A stretch of DNA of 64,000 bases from Steromphala cineraria (Eukaryota > Mollusca > Gastropoda > Trochida > Trochidae), in NCBI GenBank assembly GCA_916613615.1, contig OU744725.1, positions 68,722,754 through 68,786,753 on the forward strand. The letters run 5' to 3'. The notes under the pieces are model-generated. The model saw nothing but the letters and a program-made list of their open reading frames with translations. It did not search any database and was not told the DNA's origin. A program made the position numbers and the translations under genes. Every line of letters starts with the position of its first letter. Position 1 is the stretch's first letter. Below, piece by piece: positions 14,001 through 23,000 of the stretch.

Positions 14001-17000
14001 GGCTATTTATGTTTAGCTGTCATACTTAGGGCTTTTGACGGGACTCAAAATGTATATCAGATTGTTCGTTATATCTGAGTTCACTATATCCGTGTTCTAC
14101 TGTAAACTGATAATACAATGTCCATATTTGCTCTAACTGCAAATACCACTAATCAACATGCTTGTACATACCTGACCGCACCATGACGCCAGATTTGGCT
14201 GAAGCAAGGGAAGTAACTCCAGCAGGAAGGCGTGAGTGAGCACCTGGTTGTGACTGTGTAGTGAACACTGAGTGAGGTACAGGTCAACTATCTTCAGTAC
14301 ACTCGGGTGGGTCGGCAGGTACCTAGAGGGAGGTATAGGGTCATTCTTGAGAAATAGATCAGCATTCGGCAGATTGGTCTATTTGTATACTAAAATGTCA
14401 AAAAAAAATTAAAAAGCAATACGAGGGGGGCGCTATTATGTCCATTCTTAAGAAAATAGATCAGCATTTGGCATATGAGCCAATCCTAAAATATAAATAT
14501 CAAATACACTTAGCCAAAATAAGCCAAAAAGGTATATGGTCATACACAAGAAAATGGATCAGTATTTGGTCTACATCCATCCTAGAACATCATTGCATGC
14601 ATTGCTTTTTTTAAAAATAGATGAGTCATTAGCCAGTTTTCAAGGTTAAACTCAAGGTCAATTGAAAAATGGATGGAGGGACGGAGCTCTATGGTCACAA
14701 CAGAAACAAATTATTAATCATAGGGACAATAACCATGCAATCAACCCACCATAAGAGATCCCTCACTTCCTGAAGTTTTACCAGCGATGTTACCTCTGAC
14801 TGGTTGTGGATAAGAATCATTGCCAGTAGGGTCTGCTCCAGTACAAACAACAAGTTGTCTGGAAAATAGAGAAAAATACTTAGAATTAGTAAGGACTGAG
14901 AATAAGAAGCAAACTTAATTTGTCAGGAAGGCACTACAAACACAATTATCTTTATAGCAAGAATTGATTGTCACATGAAATAAGTTCTACTCTTGTTATT
15001 TTCAGTTACAGATCTTCAATAACTTTAATGCCACAAATCACAAACTATAATTATAAACCTTTAGTGACGTCACTTCATTGTTCTTTGAGGTCTTTATCTA
15101 ATTTAATTTCCTTCTGACTCGTACGACAAGGGCATTATTCCAGTAATGTCCCTCGGATGCAGGTTATTATCAAGATAATCGCCCTGCAAGGCAGGATATT
15201 ATTATTATATATCCCTATTCAAATAATTATTTCCGAAAGATGTAATTAATGATTTTTGTTCAAGTCAAAGTGTCAACTGACAATCAATTTTGAAAAATAT
15301 CACAAATCTTATTTTGAGACTGCAAATGTGGCGATATGCCGGCTCGAACCCGCATAGTTAACACTCCCGAACGTTAAACCCAATGCTCTGACCACTCGGC
15401 TATTGTGACAGCGCTGATATTCAACGTTTGTTAGGTCCTCTTATAACAGAGGTCTTGGTTTGGGTTTTTGGATATTTTACGTCCGCCTCAGTTACTTCAC
15501 GCCCTTTCACGTTATCGGTCATATCAATGTTATTATAACTGGTTGGCGGTTTATAGAATAGATAACACATAATCCGTGGGCATTATCAATAATAAAGGAT
15601 GTTTGCCCTCGTGATTAGCCCGTGGGCAAACCCGCGGGCAAACATCCTTTATTATTGATAATGCCCGTGGATTATGCGTTATCCATAACTTATTCCACGA
15701 TATATTTTTGTGAGGATAAGATGAAATCAAATCAGAAATAAACAAATGTTTACACCTAGAAGTGTGCCATATGACTGTATGAATCTCATGCAATGTTAGT
15801 AACCCTCGCTCTTGCTTGGCAAATACAAAAATTCACTCTCGTTTCATACAAGTCATATGATTCACTTCTCTATAAATCACAGAAGGAACTCACTGAGAGT
15901 ATCTTCATCTGATTCTTTCTTCATCACCCTCTCCAGGAGCAGACTCCACACACGCTGGAGCTCCTTTATCAGGCTGTCTTTATCAGCTGGGCTGGGAACA
16001 CAGAGTAAGAAAGATTAAATCAGGTAAAGTGAACAAGAGAGTTTTTACTCGTAAAAACAGGTCCTCTCCCTTCCCCCATTTCTAAAAATTTCTAAAAAAC
16101 AACAAATACAAAACATCGTCCTCTGCACATTCACATAATAGGGAGAAGTAGAAAACCAAATCGTGTGATAATCAGTAAAGTAATACTGATCTTCAACTTC
16201 TTTATTGTATTTGCCTAAGTAAGTGTTGAGTACTACATGTTTAAGGGGTACTGAGTTGCCTTGAAACGTATATAAATATGATAAAGAAGTTGTAATCCAT
16301 AGTATTCACTGTGATATCATGACAATGTTTTTCCTCAAAGATTACCCAAAACGTCTACTACAGCCAACTAACCTGCAGTGAGGCAGACAGACGAGGGCGG
16401 CCCAGAGAGAAGACAAGGTGCTTGAGTTGGTCAGGTCGGACTCCTTCACTTTCAGGTGGGACACCAGATACTGGGGGAACCCTCCCTTCTTTCCACTGCA
16501 ACAAAACAGGTATCATCTTATAAGTACTTACCTTTTTTGACTGGCTGAAAACTGAACACGGTGTACAAATTTCATGGTACCTGGCTGAACAAGTGTGTAC
16601 AGATATCTTGTGCCTCGCTGCCATAGTAACAGCTCCTCAATAACAAGCAGTGTCTCATAACAATATGATGATGTTACAAAATAATGCACACAGTTTTCCA
16701 AAATTAATTCATTAATTCTTCAGCTGTGTGGTATTGTATACACCAAGATCTAAGATCCACAAACATTCAAGGTGAAGAATTTCACGTCCAGACCTGGACC
16801 ATTTGCATTTTTATCAAATTACCAAACAAAGGATGACCTATTAGAACAACTTCATCCAACACAGCTTTACAATAAATCTCTGTAGCTGGTCAGTCAAAAA
16901 CCTATTTTTCTTTGTTCAATCCCTCCTTCGAAACTCACCCCTTGCCAGACGAGGAGAAGTCCAGTTTAAGCGCTGTGTACTGGTGGAGCTGAGACCCATC

Positions 17001-20000
17001 GGCTGGTAGAGAGACCTTGTGCAGTATGAGATGGGTGATGAGAGACAACAGCTGGTCCTTCGTCTCTCGACTCCCTGCACCCATCTGAGACTGTACGTAG
17101 GGGAGAAGGTTGGGCAGCACGTCCTGTCAAAGAAAGCTTAGTTAAAAAGAGTGTTCTCCTTAAAAGGGCCCAACTCCTTGACCCATCTGAGACTGTACGT
17201 AGGGAAGAAGGTTGGGCAGCACGTCCTGTCAAGAGAAAGCTTAGTTAGAAAGGGACTGTTCTACTTTTAATAGACAACACTCAGGCCTTCTTTCTCGACT
17301 CCTTGTATTCATCTCAGAACTTATGTATGGGAGAAGGTTCGGCAACACATCAATTGTGGAGCACAGTGATGAAATGGTTAGCATGCTGGCCCCTCATGCC
17401 AGAGATTCGGGATTGCAGCCAAGTGGTGATATTAATTGACCTTGAGAAATATGTTTTTGTCTATGGAGTTAATCAGATCATTCAAGCATAAACCATATTG
17501 CATTGCTAAGAAAACAATCTTCTTCAATCCAATGTTAGAATCAAGGCAAACCCACTGATGAAAGGGCAGAGTTTGTTTATGGTTCCTAAAAAGCAAGGTC
17601 ACTCACCTTTTCAAACAGGAAGATATCATAGAGTGATTTTGTAAACACACACAGCTCCTTCACTGGAAACTTCCTCAGGTACACCTGACAATAAACAATT
17701 CAAATGATACATATGAAGATTTGCATGATGTGAAGCTGCAATGACACCGCTTCTTCATTCAATATCAGACATTGAGTTCAAAACTTGAATTACTTTCCTT
17801 CTTTTATGATTTTATCATATAAAGATCTTGAAAGTGTTTTGATTTAATGCTTGCTTATAAAGAAGTAGAACAATAAGTTCTCCTTTGGTCAGAATATTCT
17901 TTTGTCAAGGTATTGAGATCTTTAAGATTGACCAATCAAGATCAAAGTGATGTACTGAGCAGCATAATGGCCTCTCATGCAACAGGTCCAAGTTTTGAGA
18001 CTGAACATATTTGACCTAGGCTTTTAACAGTTTTGTGTGCCTAGGAATATTGCTTCACCCATTATGGACATCCAAAAATACAATTGGTGCCACACAAACA
18101 CTTTTTACAGACCGAAGGCACTTATGGTTGTTGGAAGGGCATACTAGCTCTCCATGATTAAGACCAAACAGAACCCGGCATGTAAAGGGTTAATGTTAGA
18201 ACAAGCACCTGTCCAATCAGCCTGGCAGTGACACCCATGGTCAACCGGTCACTCAGGTTAACGAGTAGGCTGGACAAAGCGGTCAGCAGGGGTTGACCGG
18301 TCATTTCTGGATGAACTGAAGTCTTCAATATCTGTGCAAAAACCTGCAAAAGAGATAAATAATGACATAATACTTTTTGTTGGTTATGTTATTATAACTT
18401 TTGCTGGTTGAAGATCTTATTTAACTGACTACATATGACCATAGAATGCCATAAATTGATACTGGTTCCTCTTTTTAATAAACACTTAAAATCCTTTTGA
18501 CATTCACACATGGAAAACATTTTGGTATCAAAAATTATTGAGAGAGCAAAGTTCATACTATTCTCCTTCTTATGTTCTTAAAGGATTTGATATAATGGCA
18601 CCTTCTGAATACTAATTAACTTTTGATTTTGGATCGAGAAAAGGATTAAGATGCCAATATTCCATAATCAATACATTTACTATTGTGTTTTTTTGTGAAT
18701 TGTTGAATTTAACCTAAGGTAAAAAGAAAAAGGAATGTATACCTCTGCCAGTTTGTTAGGATCACAAACAAGACTTCCATTATGATGGTCGATCCATATT
18801 GAGGTCACATGTAGCAGACGACACAGATGTTCAACCTTGACCTTTTGGGCATGACCTTTGGACTTTACACACTCGCTCTGTAGATTGGTTAGGCAGTCCT
18901 AAATAGAAAAACCATCAAAACTCATATTAAATGATTTTGTAAAAATATGAATAAGGAGCAGTTAGGAATATAAATTTATATCACTTAAATAAACCTTCTA
19001 ACTGGTTGAGTTTATTCGCCACTTGAGTGATATCAAGATCAAGACACATCATGAAACAATGATCTGATGTAACAGATATTTGTGTGACGTCAATACTGTT
19101 ACCAAGGTGACAGGCTCTATCTAAGAGAGGCTCTATTTGAAAAAGACCCTGTTCTTGCCAAATCACAAGTTTTAATCTTATAATAAATTGAGTTAGAGAG
19201 TTGTACAAATTCACTTGCTACATGTATTTTTAAATTGTAACGTATTCTGTTTGTGTAAGCCTACAAAGACGCAGTGATAAAGTGAGACAAGGTTTATTCT
19301 TGTTTATTTGTTTCTATTTCTATATAAAATAATCTATAATAAAAAAAAAAAATGGAAATAAAAAAAATCTGCGTCATCGCATCATTTTTGCCTGTATGTA
19401 AAGACCAGAATTTTTTGTTAGTTTTCCTCTACGTACCAGGATGATGTCCCACATGGGCGCGATGTGTTCCTTGTTTGTGTGGTCTGCACAACACATCATC
19501 ATTCGACACACCGCTTCCTCTACCAGTTGCCATGGTAACGTGGTGGCTGTTTCTGACTTTTCTGCCGGTCCAAGTTTTGACAAAATCATTGGGAAGGTCT
19601 GAAGGAATAAACAAATCAAAAGATGATGAAAATAAAATTTATTCTATGTTTGTCCAAAAAAATTCAACTTCAATGTTTTTCATGAAGTATATTTCAAAAG
19701 ATAACAAGTATTTGTCACAAAGGTGACAAGATCCCCCGCCGCAAATTGATGTTAACAACAAGAAGCGGGACGGACGGACGGACGTACAGAGATGAATATT
19801 ATGTCCCCTGTGAAGACTCAAGGTTAATGGGTTCATGAGATATGGCCCTAACAACATTTTCAAAACTGGTCAAAGTCTCGCTGTGACCTTGAAAATGAGG
19901 TCAAGGTCACCAAAAACTTTTCAAGTCTGCGTATTCCTCAGATGAAGACTGGTACCAAGTTTGAAGATTCTAGGTTGAGCGATTCATTAGATATCACGCT

Positions 20001-23000
20001 AACAACATTTTCAAAACTTGTCAAAGTCTCGCTGTGACCTTGAAAATGAGGTCAAGGTCACCAAAAGCTTTTCAGGTCTGCGTATTCCTCAGATGAAGAC
20101 TGGTACCAAGTTTGAAGATTCTAGGTTGAGCGGTTCATTAGATATCGCGTTAAAAACATTTTCAAAACTGGTCAAAGTCTCGCTGTGACCTTGAAAATGA
20201 GGTCAAGGTCACCAAAAGCTTTTCAGGTCTGCGTATTTCCCAGATGAAGACTGGTACCAAGTTTGAAGATTCTAGTTTGAGAAGTTCATTAGATATCGCG
20301 CTAACAACATTTTCAAAACTGGTCAAAGTCTCGCTGTGACCTTGAAAATGAGGTCAAGGTCACCAAAAGCTTTTCAGGTCTGCGTATTCCCCAGATGAAG
20401 ACTGGTACCAAGTTTGAAGATTCTAGGTTGAGCGGTTCATTAGATATCGGGCTAACAAGAAGCGGGACGGACGGACGGACGTACGTACGGACGGACGGAC
20501 GTACGGAGCTGAATACTATATCCCCCGCTTCGCGCTAAACGCGCGGCGGGGGATAACAAATTTGTAGAATACTGAAATCATCATAGAACATCCGTTTGGT
20601 GGCATAATTTTCACAAATTTTCATTTTGGGTATTGGCAAAAGACTAAAATAGAAATACTGCATCAGCACATAAAAGAGGAAGCTTCACAAACGTTACCTG
20701 TACGGCGGAACTGTGAAACTGTTTCTTCACCCCCTTCATCATCTCAAACAGCAGCTGCCCCGCCCCCTCCACTCTCTGTGGGGAGAAATAAGATATCGTC
20801 ACTGTGTATTGGGACACATTAAATTTCACTGATAAAATCAAGTACATCATTGGGAATCATATAACAAATAGAGGATATTATATGAGTGTCCATGACATAC
20901 TAGGTTTACGACACGAGTGCCTAAATATTAGTATTACCCGAGCGAGAGCGAGTATGTCGTGGGCATGAAAATAATATTGTTTATTAGCGTAGTCCCAAAA
21001 TTAAAGAATATACTGAAAACCTACTTCTCAGCATAGGCGGACCGACCGCCGACACGTATTGATTGTGACGTCATAGGTTAACCGTGACGTCAAAGCACTG
21101 TTTTTAACGGGACGTCACAATGAAAAAGTGAAATTTTGCCCTATGAACCTCGGTATGACTGCCCTTGTAATATTAACTATTTACTACCTAATGTCAGATT
21201 AAACTTTGAATATTTAATTGTCTATACATCAAATCTTGTGTACGTTGTTAAATTATTACTTGTATATACGTGTTACAAGTTTGTTATGTATGGAATTGTT
21301 ATTCTTACATGTCCTTTTTCTGTATGGAGTTTTGAAAAAAAAACAATTAAAAAAAAAAAAAAATGACTGCCCTTGTAGGTAATAAATATCGGTATTACAG
21401 TAGAAATGCAAACTCATATTGTATTATCGCCGGCTCTCGATCACAGCAAATGCCGGATATTGTAAGAGGATCGGACAAGGGTAATGATTAAGTGAACAAT
21501 CTTAAATTTTATATTAATGAGATTGTTGATTATATTACTCTGGTCTTGTTTAAGGCTTATCTAGTTCAAAGCAGTAATGCAGATTCGTAATCACCATACT
21601 TTAGTGAGCTGTATGCAAGTAGTAGTAGTAGTGGTTGTGAGACTGTATTAGAAACTGACAAATGAAAACATTCAACTTACATCTGGAGTCTCCTCAAGGG
21701 TCGTGAAGAGGAAGTCGAAAAACATACTTGTGTCCTTGACCTGAAAAAAATATAAATTCTTTTTACAATTTGTCTTTTTAAGGGTAAAAAGTCAAATTAT
21801 CCTAAAATAGTGAAATGTGACAATTTGTAGAAAATCCTAATTCATTCTGTACTAAGGAAAATCTCAAAAATAGAAATTGGTTACCTTCCGCATGAGAAAG
21901 GCAAAACTCTCCGCAGCAAACTTCCTGATGTAAGCCTTGTAGCCAGAACCCAGTAGCGAGGAAAACATACTGGAATACAAAAATGTATTAAATTTATAGA
22001 CATTTCACAGGAATTCGAACACTAACATATCATTATTTCAAGTACAATTAATAGGGGGATTCCTCTTGACCAATGGAAAGGAGAAGATTTCTTATAGCAT
22101 TGTTAAGATCTGTCACAGTACACAAAAGAGGGTAGGCACAGAAAAAATTGAGAACTGCAGCAAGGTTTTAAACATGCCTGGCACATATATTGACTTGTGG
22201 GAGAAGTTAGAAATGAAACTGAGGAACTACAAAATTCAGGTAGGTTATTAGGTGGATTTAAGGGCGACTTTGAGCCACAAATGACTTATATGCGCCTTAA
22301 CAAATTCATTTAGTGACAGAGTTACCTCCCTTGATAACTATGACATACCTATTCATGTTTTTACCTGTAAATGTCTTTGATGTCTTTAGCGAGGTACCTC
22401 CAGAGGAACTTTTGTGAAAAATGACTTTTATGAGCTTTAACAAATTCATTTAGTTGCAGAGTTACCTTTCTTGATAACTTTGATGGTACATGTATATGTT
22501 TTTACCTGTAAATGTCTTTGATGTCCTTAACGAGGTACCTCCAGAGGAACTTGAAGAGGTAAGCGAGACAGGAGAAGACCTTCTCCAGGGTGTCCACATC
22601 CTGACTGTTGGAGGCGAGCAGTTTCACCAGCAGATGGAAGAAGTCCGGGAAGTGTTTGTAGAAATCTTTCTGCAGGTCTCGCGCTAGCTGTACAACCAGG
22701 CTGTAGGGAGCAGGGAGAGTTTGAAAACATTATTATGAAAAGATAAAAATAATTATTTTTTTATTGCCGTTATTAAACTATAAATTATAAATTATTATTG
22801 TTATCTACCGTATGTACAGCAGCCAGTGTTGTATTAATTCAAGCAATGATTAATATTTTTCATATTTAGCAACAAGCAAGATAGCAACAATTCTTTTAAC
22901 ACCTTGTTGTATGACATTTAAAGGAATCAAACCCAGAACATGGCGGTGATGAGCAGGTGCTCTACCAACTGAGCTTCATAACCATTTCAATATGATCTTT

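Noticed and set aside
15322..15405. Functional class II tRNA gene on the minus strand
   Set aside because: A and B boxes are present but the acceptor stem is badly mispaired; treated as a tRNA-derived relic.
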